Assembly: GCA_943371535.1 (NCBI GenBank)
Contig: CALRVE020000010.1
Location: 1 to 64,000, forward strand
DNA length: 64,000 bases
DNA from: UBA1930 sp943371535
GTDB taxonomy: Bacteria > Bacteroidota > Bacteroidia > Chitinophagales > Chitinophagaceae
Direction: 5' to 3'
Made by a program: the position numbers and the translations under genes. Numbering within the stretch: the stretch's first letter is position 1; each line of letters starts with the position of its first letter. The notes under the pieces are model-generated. The model was not told the origin of the DNA. It ran no database searches and was given only the letters and a program-made list of their open reading frames with translations. This document shows positions 18,818-28,048 of this stretch, in pieces.

Positions 18818-20089
18818 TTATTTTTTTACAATTACACTACTATATATTGGTTGATTGTTGTTAATTATTTTCACAATATATTTTCCTGTAGATAAATTTG
18901 ATAATTGAATTGTATTATTAGTTGCTGAAATATTTTTAGCTAAAATATTATGTCCATTTTCTGAAAAAATTTGAAGCATATGATTGCCACTCGGTAAATT
19001 ATGAATTACTAATTTTTCTGCTACAGGATTAGGATACACCTTTATACCTATTAACGTAACTGTAGGTGCATAAATGGTTTTGCTGTATGAATACTTACTA
19101 TCAACATCTATCAGTTTTAATTTAAAATATCCATTGATTGTATGTGAATAATTGAAGGTGTACTTACTATTGTTTCCTTTGGCATTAACTGTTCCTATGC
19201 TATAAAAATCTGTACCGTTTTTACTAAATAATACTTCGTATTTTTTAAAGTTAATTTCTGTAGTAGACTGCCAGCTAAGTGTACTTGTATTTTTTTTTGT
19301 AGTTACTTCAAAGTTTTCAACTGAGGCAGGCAAAGCAATGTTGTAACTTGTAACATCTGCCCATGTAAGTCCAACACGTAATTCATCTATTAACATTGGG
19401 TTGGTTTGTGCACCACTTCTTATAAATACGCTTGCAACAGTACCTGCATTGCCCCCAGCAATATTAGCAAAAGTAGGTGCAGGGGCTGTGCCTCCAAAAC
19501 TAGCAGAATTAGGATTTACCCATGCCGAAAGTGTACCTGCACCAGATGTACCTGGTGTATAGGCCATTACTACCATTATAGTTGTATTGAGGGCAAAGTT
19601 TTCTGCAGTAGTATTGGCTCCTGCAGTGGGGTTTGAGTTGGTACCGTTAAAACCTAGTTCAAAACTAGTAGTATTATTGGGCATTACTATCAAACAACCA
19701 GCAAATGTGCCACCAGTTGTAGTGGTGCCAAAGCCAAAATTATAACGTTGGCTTCCTAAAGCAATGGGAATGCTAGAAACTTGCATTAAAAAAGAAGCAT
19801 AAACAGTGCCTGTTTGGCTTGCAAAACCTAAAGCCTGTGTTCCACCGCTTGTTTGGCTACCATAAAATACAGACTTAGTAGCTGGCAGAGTAGTTAAACC
19901 ATCATAACTTAATGGGGTATTTACTACTTGTGCTGCTGTATTGGCTGTAGCACTTCCTGTCCAGCCGTTTTGGCCTGCTAAATTACCTAAAGTACCATTA
20001 AAGGGTTCGTAAATGGGTAAGCTTGGTTGAGCTATAATAGCTGTAATGACAGCGAAATTGGCGATTAAACAATTGTAAATTTTTTTCAT
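18818..20089 (-). CDS. Secreted lectin-like protein with type IX sorting tail
   Basis: A 423-residue protein with a signal peptide (ANFAVITAIIAQ). Residues of about 25-260 form a Gly/Thr-rich beta region resembling concanavalin/LamG-type domains (FNGTLGNLAGQNGW ... LIDELRVG). From about 350 comes a Por-secretion type A tail (VYPNPVAEKLVIHNL ... LSTGKYIVKI), so export by T9SS and anchoring or release at the surface is expected. No catalytic motif is seen. Its place between two phosphodiesterase genes suggests a surface binding protein for the same substrate. Confidence 0.8.
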   Translation of the reverse strand: MKKIYNCLIANFAVITAIIAQPSLPIYEPFNGTLGNLAGQNGWTGSATANTAAQVVNTPLSYDGLTTLPATKSVFYGSQTSGGTQALGFASQTGTVYASFLMQVSSIPIALGSQRYNFGFGTTTTGGTFAGCLIVMPNNTTSFELGFNGTNSNPTAGANTTAENFALNTTIMVVMAYTPGTSGAGTLSAWVNPNSASFGGTAPAPTFANIAGGNAGTVASVFIRSGAQTNPMLIDELRVGLTWADVTSYNIALPASVENFEVTTKKNTSTLSWQSTTEINFKKYEVLFSKNGTDFYSIGTVNAKGNNSKYTFNYSHTINGYFKLKLIDVDSKYSYSKTIYAPTVTLIGIKVYPNPVAEKLVIHNLPSGNHMLQIFSENGHNILAKNISATNNTIQLSNLSTGKYIVKIINNNQPIYSSVIVKK

Positions 20090-20175
20090 GATTATTGTTT
20101 ATAATGGTTTGAAAAAATGATAAAAACCTAATGATAGTTGTATGATTTATGTTATTACAGAATGAATTAATAATA

Positions 20176-21342
20176 TTATTGTAGCCATAAACTTCTGCTT
20201 TGTAGGTAACTAATTATTTGTATAGGATGGTCTGTTTGAATTAAACTAATTTGATTGTTTCTCAAATTGTCTACAATTGCATCATTACCTGTTGATGGTG
20301 GAGTAGCTGTGCTATTTACATATGCATTTGCCCAAAGTTTTATACCGTTATTAGATGGCCAGTTGGTAAAATTGGGTGATAAGGTAGCTGAGGCTAAATG
20401 CCAAATAGCAGCTTTGGGGTTCATGCTATTAGCATTATTATAATCTGTTGCATTTCCTGCACCCAATAATACAATTACATTCGGATCTATTGCTAATAAG
20501 CCTTTTGCTACATCTGCAGATTCTGTATAAATCATAACCATATTTAACATATTTAATGCAGCAACTGTATTATAAATTTTATTGTAGTAAAATGGAGAAA
20601 CATCCCAAGAAGCATCAATATTTACGTATACTTTTCCTTTAGCCGCCTCTAGACTTTCTTTTAATGTAGGTATAGTGTAAGATGTTGGCACACCTTGAAA
20701 AAGAAGACGTAATTGTTTTAACTCTGCTAAAGTTCTTTGTGCTACTGTAAAGCTACCATTGGTAGTTCTGTTAGTGGTAGCATCATGCATAATAACCAAC
20801 TCTCTATCTAACGAAAGTCTTGCATCTATTTCAACAATATTTATATTATTGAATGCAGCATCATTAATGGCTTCTACAGAGTTTTCAGGATAATTTTTTT
20901 GATAAGCCCTATGTGCTGCAACCATAATTTTTGGCTGTAGTAATGCTAGCTTTTCTTTTAACCCAATTAAATTTCCGTAGTTAGGAGTTGCGGTATTTTT
21001 AATTAATATTCTTGTAGAAAAATTGGCTGTTTGTCCTGTTTTATTAGTAACAGTAAGTGTAACTACATAGCTACCTGCAAACAAAAATTTGTGTACTACA
21101 TTTTTGGTTGTAACTACTGGAGTGCCATCAGCAAAATCCCATTCCCAATTTGCTATATTGGTATCATCTATAGTTGCCGATCCTCTAAACGAAATATTTG
21201 AGTTTACAGTAGATTGTAGAGTATCTGCAGTAAATGATGTTTTAAAATCAATAGTTTTTACAGGTGAATCTTTTTTTGAGCACTGAATAAATAAAATACT
21301 CAAAATAAAAAGAAGTAGTATTTTTTTACTTAAGAATTTCAT
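20176..21342 (-). CDS. PKD-domain glycerophosphodiester phosphodiesterase lipoprotein
   Basis: A 388-residue lipoprotein (Cys21 after LSILFIQ). A PKD-type Ig domain occupies about residues 30-115 (WEWDFADGTP ... GSYVVTLTV). A GDPD catalytic domain follows from about 138: His144-Arg145, PENS, Glu171 and Asp173 in EIDARLSLD, and His186 in IMHDATTNRTTNG. The binding domain and lipid anchor suggest action at the outer membrane surface, next to the SusCD receptor encoded just upstream. The PKD domain is a common spacer or carbohydrate-contacting module in surface hydrolases. Spacing to susD is 33 bases, so co-transcription is likely. Confidence 0.92.
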   Translation of the reverse strand: MKFLSKKILLLFILSILFIQCSKKDSPVKTIDFKTSFTADTLQSTVNSNISFRGSATIDDTNIANWEWDFADGTPVVTTKNVVHKFLFAGSYVVTLTVTNKTGQTANFSTRILIKNTATPNYGNLIGLKEKLALLQPKIMVAAHRAYQKNYPENSVEAINDAAFNNINIVEIDARLSLDRELVIMHDATTNRTTNGSFTVAQRTLAELKQLRLLFQGVPTSYTIPTLKESLEAAKGKVYVNIDASWDVSPFYYNKIYNTVAALNMLNMVMIYTESADVAKGLLAIDPNVIVLLGAGNATDYNNANSMNPKAAIWHLASATLSPNFTNWPSNNGIKLWANAYVNSTATPPSTGNDAIVDNLRNNQISLIQTDHPIQIISYLQSRSLWLQ

Positions 21343-21375
21343 AATAGTTCATTAATAGTAAAACAATTTAAAATA

Positions 21376-22731
21376 TTAATAACCTGGATTTTGTGTATAA
21401 CCTACTAAATCTCTTTCATTTTGTGGAATTGGGTAAAGCATTAAATAATTACGTCCTGCTAATGATGGTAATAAGTCTAATCTATTGGTTCTTTTAATGT
21501 CATACCATCGATAACTTTCTCCTAAAAACTCTCTTTGTCTTTCGTTTAATAATAGATTTTGAAAATTGGTTGTACTCAATGCAGCTACAGTACCTGCTGC
21601 TGGTACGGTATTGTAACGTGAAGCAAAATATGGTACTAAGGTTGTTTCTGCTTGTGTGCTTACGCCTAATGCTTCAGCTTTTATTAAGTGCATCTCCGAA
21701 AATCTTGTAACAATAATCGGTGTGAAATCAGGATTTGAAGTAGTAACTAATTGCTGTCCTGCTCTACCATTGGGAAATTTTATTATTCTAGTATTGTCGT
21801 TAGAAAAAACGGCAGTTCTTCTTTTATCTCCATTTCTTGTTGGTAAAGTTGCATCTGAATATAAATTAGTAAATAAGCTAAGGGATGGAGAAAAATCCCA
21901 TGTAGGATCTACATCGTTTACACTTTGATAATAAAGTTTTCTGCTGTTTACATTGTTATTAACAAACGCAAATACAACTTCTCTGCTAGTTGTGTTGGCA
22001 ATAAAGTTAGTAGCATATCCATTAGCATCGGTGACTAATGCAAGCCTTGTAGGATTATTGGTAGCATAGATTAAAACTTTATCTGCATTAGCAATAGCAT
22101 TTGCTTTATCGTTTGTAGCTAAATAAACTCTTGCAAGTAATGATTGAACTGCTTGTTTTGATACAAAAAAACGGTTGGTTAAATCGGGCAATAAATTTTC
22201 GGCAGCCACTAAATCGTCTGTTATTTGTTTCCAAACTTCTGCCTCGGTAGAACGTTGCACTATTTCAAAAGTTCTTTTTGTAAGTAATGGTACACCACCC
22301 CAACGTGTAACTAAATGATAATACAATAAGGCTCTAAAGTATAAGGCTTCTCCACGGTACGTATTTCTTTCAGTATTTACAATAGCAGATTTATCTATTG
22401 TTTCTAGAAGAAAATTTACATCGGCTATTCTATTGTATGCACTACGCCACATGCTTAGTACAGCAGGGTCTGATGGTATCATATTTGCCGGATCTACAAG
22501 GCTAAACCCTGGACCGCCACGTAAATCTTCGGCACGTCTATCAAAATCAAAAGCAAAAGCAAAAACACCAATTTCTACTTGTGCATACATACCATTACGA
22601 AGTTTGCCAATATCTGAATCGGTTAATTGATCTTGTGGAATTGCGTTTCTTGGATCAACACTATCAAGTTGTTTACTGCAAGAAGTAATTAGTAATGCAG
22701 TAGAAATAATTATTAAAAAATATTTTTTCAT
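21376..22731 (-). CDS. SusD/RagB-family outer-membrane substrate-binding lipoprotein
   Basis: A surface lipoprotein that captures ligand for its SusC partner. I prefer the ATG at 22731 because it places the lipoprotein signal (ISTALLITSCSKQ) at the very N-terminus; an upstream ATG at 22758 is possible. SusD-family features are the TPR-like helical core (YRGEALYFRALLYYHLVTRWGGVPLL) and the conserved end ERQREFLGESYRWYDIKR ... YPIPQNERDL. Size is normal (about 450 residues). The substrate is unknown. The downstream genes point to phosphodiester-containing molecules rather than the usual glycans. Confidence 0.94.
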   Translation of the reverse strand: MKKYFLIIISTALLITSCSKQLDSVDPRNAIPQDQLTDSDIGKLRNGMYAQVEIGVFAFAFDFDRRAEDLRGGPGFSLVDPANMIPSDPAVLSMWRSAYNRIADVNFLLETIDKSAIVNTERNTYRGEALYFRALLYYHLVTRWGGVPLLTKRTFEIVQRSTEAEVWKQITDDLVAAENLLPDLTNRFFVSKQAVQSLLARVYLATNDKANAIANADKVLIYATNNPTRLALVTDANGYATNFIANTTSREVVFAFVNNNVNSRKLYYQSVNDVDPTWDFSPSLSLFTNLYSDATLPTRNGDKRRTAVFSNDNTRIIKFPNGRAGQQLVTTSNPDFTPIIVTRFSEMHLIKAEALGVSTQAETTLVPYFASRYNTVPAAGTVAALSTTNFQNLLLNERQREFLGESYRWYDIKRTNRLDLLPSLAGRNYLMLYPIPQNERDLVGYTQNPGY

Positions 22732-22862
22732 GCGTATATTTTTAGTTTTTACATTCATGCTATATGGAATTATCCATAAAAATTTCTATCTCTTTGAATA
22801 TGAATTATTCAAAAAACGTATGGCTCATTTCAAATACCATTCTTTTACAAAAAATTTAGGTA

Positions 22863-25800
22863 TTAAAATTTAACATTAAGTCCAAATAAGAAAGTACGTA
22901 ATGTGGGTTGCAAGCCAAAATCAACCCCATAATTAGGATGCCCTGGACTGTTTTCTAATGATTGTTCAGGATCGTAACCAGAATATTTGGTAATGGTAAA
23001 TAAGTTATCGATCGATACAAAAACACGAACCCCAGTTATTGATTTTATTTTAATGATTTTAGCGGGAATGTTGTAGGCAAGCGTAACTGTTCTTAATCGA
23101 AAATTTGAGGCGTCTTCTAAAAATCTTGTACTAGTTAAAAAATTATAACCTGCGTTTCCATAACCTGTATGTACACCCCTACGTACTGGTCTAGGTGTTG
23201 TATTGCTTGAGCCTGGACCATTCCAATAATTAGTAGCAATGGCTTTCCTGATACCAAAAAACTGTTCTACTGTGGTTCCATCTAATAATCTTGTATTAGA
23301 GAAGGCATTACCTAGATGGTCTGTACCTTCTGTACCATTTACACCTCTCCAGGCTGCCATTACTTGATTGCCTACTGAGAACTGAGCAAATACGTTTAAT
23401 TCAAAACCACCGTGAGAAAAATTAGAAGTTAATCCTCCAAAAAAATCTGGTATTGCTTTACCAACATTCATTCTATCTGCATCAGTTATATCTCCATCTC
23501 CATTAACATCGGTATAAATTACATCTCCTGCTCTTACACCTTTAGCAAAAAGTTTTGATGGTACATCTGCATCGTTTTGGTAAATGCCTGTTTGTTGAAA
23601 CATATACCAAGTACTAACTGGCTGACCATTAATTAATGCATGCATTTGACCACCAAATAAATTAGAGCCAGAAGAAGGAACAATTAAAAAATTAGTATTG
23701 TCTATTAACGAAACAATTTTGTTTTTTACAAAAGAAATATTACCACCGATATCCCACTTAAATTTATTGGTAAATACTTTACCTGAAATAGCCAATTCTA
23801 TACCAGTATTTTCAATTGTACCAATATTTGATGCTATTGTGGTAAAGCCAGAAGTAGCTTGTACTGGTCTATTATATAGTAAATCTGTGGTGCGTTGCTT
23901 AAATACATCTACAGAAAAATTTAATCTGTTTTTTAGTAAACTTGCGTCTATACCAATATTGGTTTGGCTTGCTTTTTCCCAAGTTAAAGGTTGGCCTATT
24001 TGAGATGTTGAAAAACCAGATTGACCATTGTATGAATTATTACCAGCAGAAATTAATGATCTAGATGCAAAATTTCCAACACCAGAAATACTACCAGTAA
24101 CGCCATAACTTGCTCTAAACTTTAGCTCACTAATAAAGCTTAATTTTTCCATAAACTTTTCTTTGTGAATTAGCCATGCAGCTGATATAGATGGGAAAGT
24201 ACCAAATCTTGTATTTTTTGAAAACTTTGATGCTCCATCACTTCGCAAACCGGCATTTAGCATGTACTTTCCTTTATAATTTAGGTTTATACGGCTTATA
24301 TAAGATTCTAAGGCAAAAGCCGTGTAGCCAAAACCATTTGGAAAAATGTTTGGCCCAGAGTTTACTAATCCAAAACTGCTGGATGGAAAAGCACCATTTG
24401 CATAATTATCACTTAACACGCCAAAATCTTCACTGCTTAATTTTTCAAAAGTGTGACCTGCAAAAATGGTGTAATCTAAATCTCCTACTTTGTTGTTGTA
24501 CTGAAATAAGTTTTCTATAATGTATCGTAAATCTGTGTTTTTACTTTGTGCAATGGCACCCCAACCAGCACTTAAAGAACGTGCAACCATTTTTTCTGTT
24601 AGTGTTTTTTTCTCATCGAAGTAAGAAGCAAATACTTTTATAGAAGGTATATATTTAAAACCATTAAATGGCTTTATATCTAAGCTTATTAAGCCTATTC
24701 CTTCATAACGTTTTGAGTTCCATTTTTCTTCGTTAATAAGCATGATAGGGTTGTGCCTTATTAATAATGTTCCATTTACTTTATAATCTCCATTGGCTAA
24801 ATAAGGGCTGTACCAAGGCTGTTCTTCTCTAGCTGTTCTTAAAACTTTTAGGCCAGAGTTTTCTTCTTCTAATAAATTTCTATCTGCTAGTGTAAAAGAT
24901 AAGTTGGTATTAAATGTTATAATACGGCTTAGTTTATGGCTTAGTTTTATTCTATAAGAGTATTGGTTAAATTCACTTGTTTTTAAAATACCTTCTTGTT
25001 TAAAAGCACCAAACGATGTGAAAAAAATTGTTTTGTCGTTTCCACCACTTGCAGATATGTTGTAAGAAGAAGTTTTAGCATTAGTACGTTGTACAACTTT
25101 AGTCCAATCAGTTTCCTCAATTTCAGAAGCTTGAGGTTTGTAATACACCAATGATGTGCCACGCTGTTTATTAAAATTATCAACTGCCACTTGCATTACA
25201 TTAGCGTATTCTGTTGAATTTGCCATTGGTATATCATTTGCAATTACACCCACACCATGGCGAATATCAACATCAATCACTGTTTTGCCAGATTTGCCAG
25301 ATTTGGTGGTAATAATTACTACTCCACTATTAGCCCTGCTTCCATATATAGCTGCTGCAGATGCATCTTTTAGCACATCCATAGATTCTATATCGTTAGG
25401 ATTAATATTAGGATATCCACCCTCGTTTGGAATTCCATCTACTACAAATAAAGGCGAACTATTTCCACTTATAGACCCAACGCCTCTTACAAGTACTATT
25501 GGTCTTGCACCAGGTATACCAGAAGGGCTTAACACATTAATACCACTTGCACGCCCTTGCAACATTTTTACAGGGTTGTAACCTGCACCTTGATCTACGT
25601 CGGCCATTTTAACTGTTGAAATAGAAGTAGAAACTTGTTGTTTTTTTAGCGTTCCATAACCCACAACAACTACATCGCCTAAGAGGGTAATGCTATCTTT
25701 TAATTTAATAATTATTGATGTGTTTTCTTCATTTTTAAGTACATATCCGTTTAAAGTTTGTGGCTCGTAACCTATGCAACTAAAAGAAAAGCTATACTTG

Positions 25801-26045
25801 CCATTTAGGGGCAGTTTTAAAAATGTAAATAAACCACTACTATCAGTTTCGGTACCAGCAGTAAAATTTGAAGTAATGTTTTTTGCAATTACAGATACAT
25901 TGGCAAGTGTAGCACCTGATTGGCTACGAACAATGCCTGTAACCTTTGTAACCTTTTCTTGAGCAGAAGTACCGATACAAAATACTAGTGAAGTAAAAAC
26001 AAATACTATTATTTGTTTTGATAAAAAAAACGTTCTTTTTTTCAT
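22863..26045 (-). CDS. SusC/RagA-family TonB-dependent outer-membrane transporter
   Basis: A 1060-residue TonB-dependent beta-barrel that forms the SusCD importer with the next gene. In order there is a signal peptide (to about residue 28), an N-terminal carboxypeptidase-D-like domain (about 30-115), the plug with SusC signatures (VVVGYGTLKKQQVS, LQGRASGINV, DVLKDASAAAIYGSRA), then the barrel ending in LFGLNVKF. SusD follows after 131 bases. The FecR-like anti-sigma and ECF sigma genes immediately upstream indicate ligand-induced control of the locus through this receptor. Confidence 0.95.
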   Translation of the reverse strand: MKKRTFFLSKQIIVFVFTSLVFCIGTSAQEKVTKVTGIVRSQSGATLANVSVIAKNITSNFTAGTETDSSGLFTFLKLPLNGKYSFSFSCIGYEPQTLNGYVLKNEENTSIIIKLKDSITLLGDVVVVGYGTLKKQQVSTSISTVKMADVDQGAGYNPVKMLQGRASGINVLSPSGIPGARPIVLVRGVGSISGNSSPLFVVDGIPNEGGYPNINPNDIESMDVLKDASAAAIYGSRANSGVVIITTKSGKSGKTVIDVDIRHGVGVIANDIPMANSTEYANVMQVAVDNFNKQRGTSLVYYKPQASEIEETDWTKVVQRTNAKTSSYNISASGGNDKTIFFTSFGAFKQEGILKTSEFNQYSYRIKLSHKLSRIITFNTNLSFTLADRNLLEEENSGLKVLRTAREEQPWYSPYLANGDYKVNGTLLIRHNPIMLINEEKWNSKRYEGIGLISLDIKPFNGFKYIPSIKVFASYFDEKKTLTEKMVARSLSAGWGAIAQSKNTDLRYIIENLFQYNNKVGDLDYTIFAGHTFEKLSSEDFGVLSDNYANGAFPSSSFGLVNSGPNIFPNGFGYTAFALESYISRINLNYKGKYMLNAGLRSDGASKFSKNTRFGTFPSISAAWLIHKEKFMEKLSFISELKFRASYGVTGSISGVGNFASRSLISAGNNSYNGQSGFSTSQIGQPLTWEKASQTNIGIDASLLKNRLNFSVDVFKQRTTDLLYNRPVQATSGFTTIASNIGTIENTGIELAISGKVFTNKFKWDIGGNISFVKNKIVSLIDNTNFLIVPSSGSNLFGGQMHALINGQPVSTWYMFQQTGIYQNDADVPSKLFAKGVRAGDVIYTDVNGDGDITDADRMNVGKAIPDFFGGLTSNFSHGGFELNVFAQFSVGNQVMAAWRGVNGTEGTDHLGNAFSNTRLLDGTTVEQFFGIRKAIATNYWNGPGSSNTTPRPVRRGVHTGYGNAGYNFLTSTRFLEDASNFRLRTVTLAYNIPAKIIKIKSITGVRVFVSIDNLFTITKYSGYDPEQSLENSPGHPNYGVDFGLQPTLRTFLFGLNVKF

Positions 26046-26128
26046 ATAGCAATCTTAAGTTTTAGACAAAAATTTATCAGTCGCCAAATAAGGTGGCGAT
26101 AAACAATCATTTCTTTTATAGTTAAAAT

Positions 26129-27178
26129 TTATTTTTTGGTTATAAAATATTGGGTACCCTCTTTTTTTACTGAAAGGTTATTTAGTAAGGCTATGTCTTG
26201 TAAAACATTGTCTATTAAATCGGTTTTATCAACTTTTCCAATAAAATTCATTTTACTTAAATCTGTTTTGGTATAATGAATTGTAACGTTATAAATAGCA
26301 GACAATTGGTCAAATACAGCAGCTAAATTTTGATTATTAAACATATACCAATTGTTATTTTCAACAGTAGTTGGTGTGTTATTAGATTTACTTTTGACTT
26401 TAATAACACCTATATTTAGTTGGCTATTTTTTACAAGGCCAGAAATTTTATTGTATTCAAAAACATCTCCTGCATTCATGTAAACATCTTTAATTGCAAG
26501 CTTACTGTTATTTGATTTTACTACTACTTTACCTTCAAAAAGCGATACAACAATGGTATTAAGCTTTTCGAAATCTGATACAGAAAATTGGGTACCCAAT
26601 GCTGTTGTAGAAATTTCGTTGCTATATACTGTAAAAGGCTTTGATGCATTTTTTGCTACTGTAAATTTGGCTAAACCCTTTAAGTAAATACTCCTTTTAT
26701 TTTGCTCAAAAGGTTTGTAAAAACTCAATTGGCTATTGGGTGAAAGCTCAATTGATGAGCCATCTTCTAAAGTTATTTTTTCTATAATTTTACTAGTATT
26801 ATTAATAACTTTTAAAATTGGCTTTTCTGCCAAAACACTGTTTGTAGTGAGAGTATTGTTTTTTGTTTGTTGGGTAGTAATAAAATAATTTACACTAAAG
26901 AAAATTCCAATAACGGCTGCGGCAGCTGCCACATAACGTAACCAAGTACGCTTACTTTTATTGGGTACATGTATTTCATTTTTTACAACTGCCAATATTT
27001 TCTCTGAAATTGCTGGATGAAGCTTACTATTTATTTCAAAGTTTTGCCATTCAATTTCGTTTATGTAATTGTATAAAACACTTGGGTTTTCATTCAAATA
27101 TGCCAATATAACTTCTACTTCTTCGGCAGAACATTTATCTTGCAAAAATTTTTTTAATAGTTCGTTGGTAATTTGCAT
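26129..27178 (-). CDS. FecR-family anti-sigma factor
   Basis: A 349-residue inner-membrane protein. The cytoplasmic N-terminal helices (about 1-85) would hold the sigma factor. One transmembrane segment is near residues 82-102 (YVAAAAAVIGIFFSVNYF). The periplasmic FecR domain follows (KITLEDGSSIELSPNSQLSF ... TALGTQFSVS), with a C-terminal STN-like region (LAAVFDQLSAIYNVTI). Such proteins receive a signal from the TonB-dependent receptor and release the ECF sigma. It is encoded between the sigma gene and susC, the standard arrangement. Confidence 0.93.
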   Translation of the reverse strand: MQITNELLKKFLQDKCSAEEVEVILAYLNENPSVLYNYINEIEWQNFEINSKLHPAISEKILAVVKNEIHVPNKSKRTWLRYVAAAAAVIGIFFSVNYFITTQQTKNNTLTTNSVLAEKPILKVINNTSKIIEKITLEDGSSIELSPNSQLSFYKPFEQNKRSIYLKGLAKFTVAKNASKPFTVYSNEISTTALGTQFSVSDFEKLNTIVVSLFEGKVVVKSNNSKLAIKDVYMNAGDVFEYNKISGLVKNSQLNIGVIKVKSKSNNTPTTVENNNWYMFNNQNLAAVFDQLSAIYNVTIHYTKTDLSKMNFIGKVDKTDLIDNVLQDIALLNNLSVKKEGTQYFITKK

Positions 27179-27246
27179 GTAGATCTATTAGCGTTATTTA
27201 ATACGTTTATCAAAAGCCAATCCCCTCCTTTAGTAAAAAATATTTT

Positions 27247-27798
27247 TTAAAAGAAAAAAAGGAACAAAAAAAGAAAAAGCAAAATTGCTTTCTTTAATTG
27301 CTTTAAAGCTTTAGCAATATGATTTTCAACGTTTTTGGGAGTTAATTTAAGTTGGTTGGCAATTTCTTTGTGAGATAGCCCCTGTTCTCTGCTTAGTGTA
27401 AATACTTTTTTACGCACAGGTGGCATTTGTTCGATAATCAAAGAAATTTTTTTACCGGTTTCTTTTTTTACCAGTTCAGACATAATGTTTTCTTCTTCTA
27501 TTGAGATAAGATCTTTGTATGTATCGGCAACTTTTTTGAGCGTTGCATTTTTTCTAAGCAAATCAATTAAAGATGTTTTGGCTATTCTAAAAATTTGTGT
27601 TTCAATTGAAATTTCAGTAGAAAGATTGGTTCTATAATTCCACAGCTTTATAAATACAGTTTGTACTATTTCTTCGGCTATATAGTTAGATGAGGTTTTG
27701 CTTAAAATATAGAAATATAGTTTTTGATGATGTGTTTTATACACCTGCTCAAAAATAGTGTGATTGCCCATTTGTATGGCTTCAATTTCGTTCAGCAA
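27247..27798 (-). CDS. ECF-type RNA polymerase sigma factor
   Basis: A 183-residue sigma-70-family factor with only regions 2 and 4. Region 2 spans about 20-85 (AEEIVQTVFIKLWNYR). Region 4 is at about 120-170, with the helix-turn-helix GLSHKEIANQLKLTPKNVENHI. The C-terminus ends in an odd hydrophobic Leu/Phe run (AILLFLFLFLFFF). It is the first gene of the SusCD-GDPD cluster and is expected to be held by the adjacent FecR protein. Confidence 0.93.
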   Translation of the reverse strand: MLNEIEAIQMGNHTIFEQVYKTHHQKLYFYILSKTSSNYIAEEIVQTVFIKLWNYRTNLSTEISIETQIFRIAKTSLIDLLRKNATLKKVADTYKDLISIEEENIMSELVKKETGKKISLIIEQMPPVRKKVFTLSREQGLSHKEIANQLKLTPKNVENHIAKALKQLKKAILLFLFLFLFFF

Positions 27799-28048
27799 AA
27801 CAATTAGTTTAAAAATCGCAAGTTCGGAAAAAAATATTAATAATTGTTTGGAGTATTTTAAATATGTAAATGATAATCTAAGTACAAAAAATAAATTATA
27901 TACAGTGGAGGCATAATTTTTTTGTTTGATGCCATTGGTTAGTTTTTCAATTTTTATAAATTATATCTTGGTGTATATGTTTTAAAAATTAAAAACAAAG
28001 GAAAAATTATTTTATGCTTGTAAATACAAGCTTATTTAAAATGATTAA

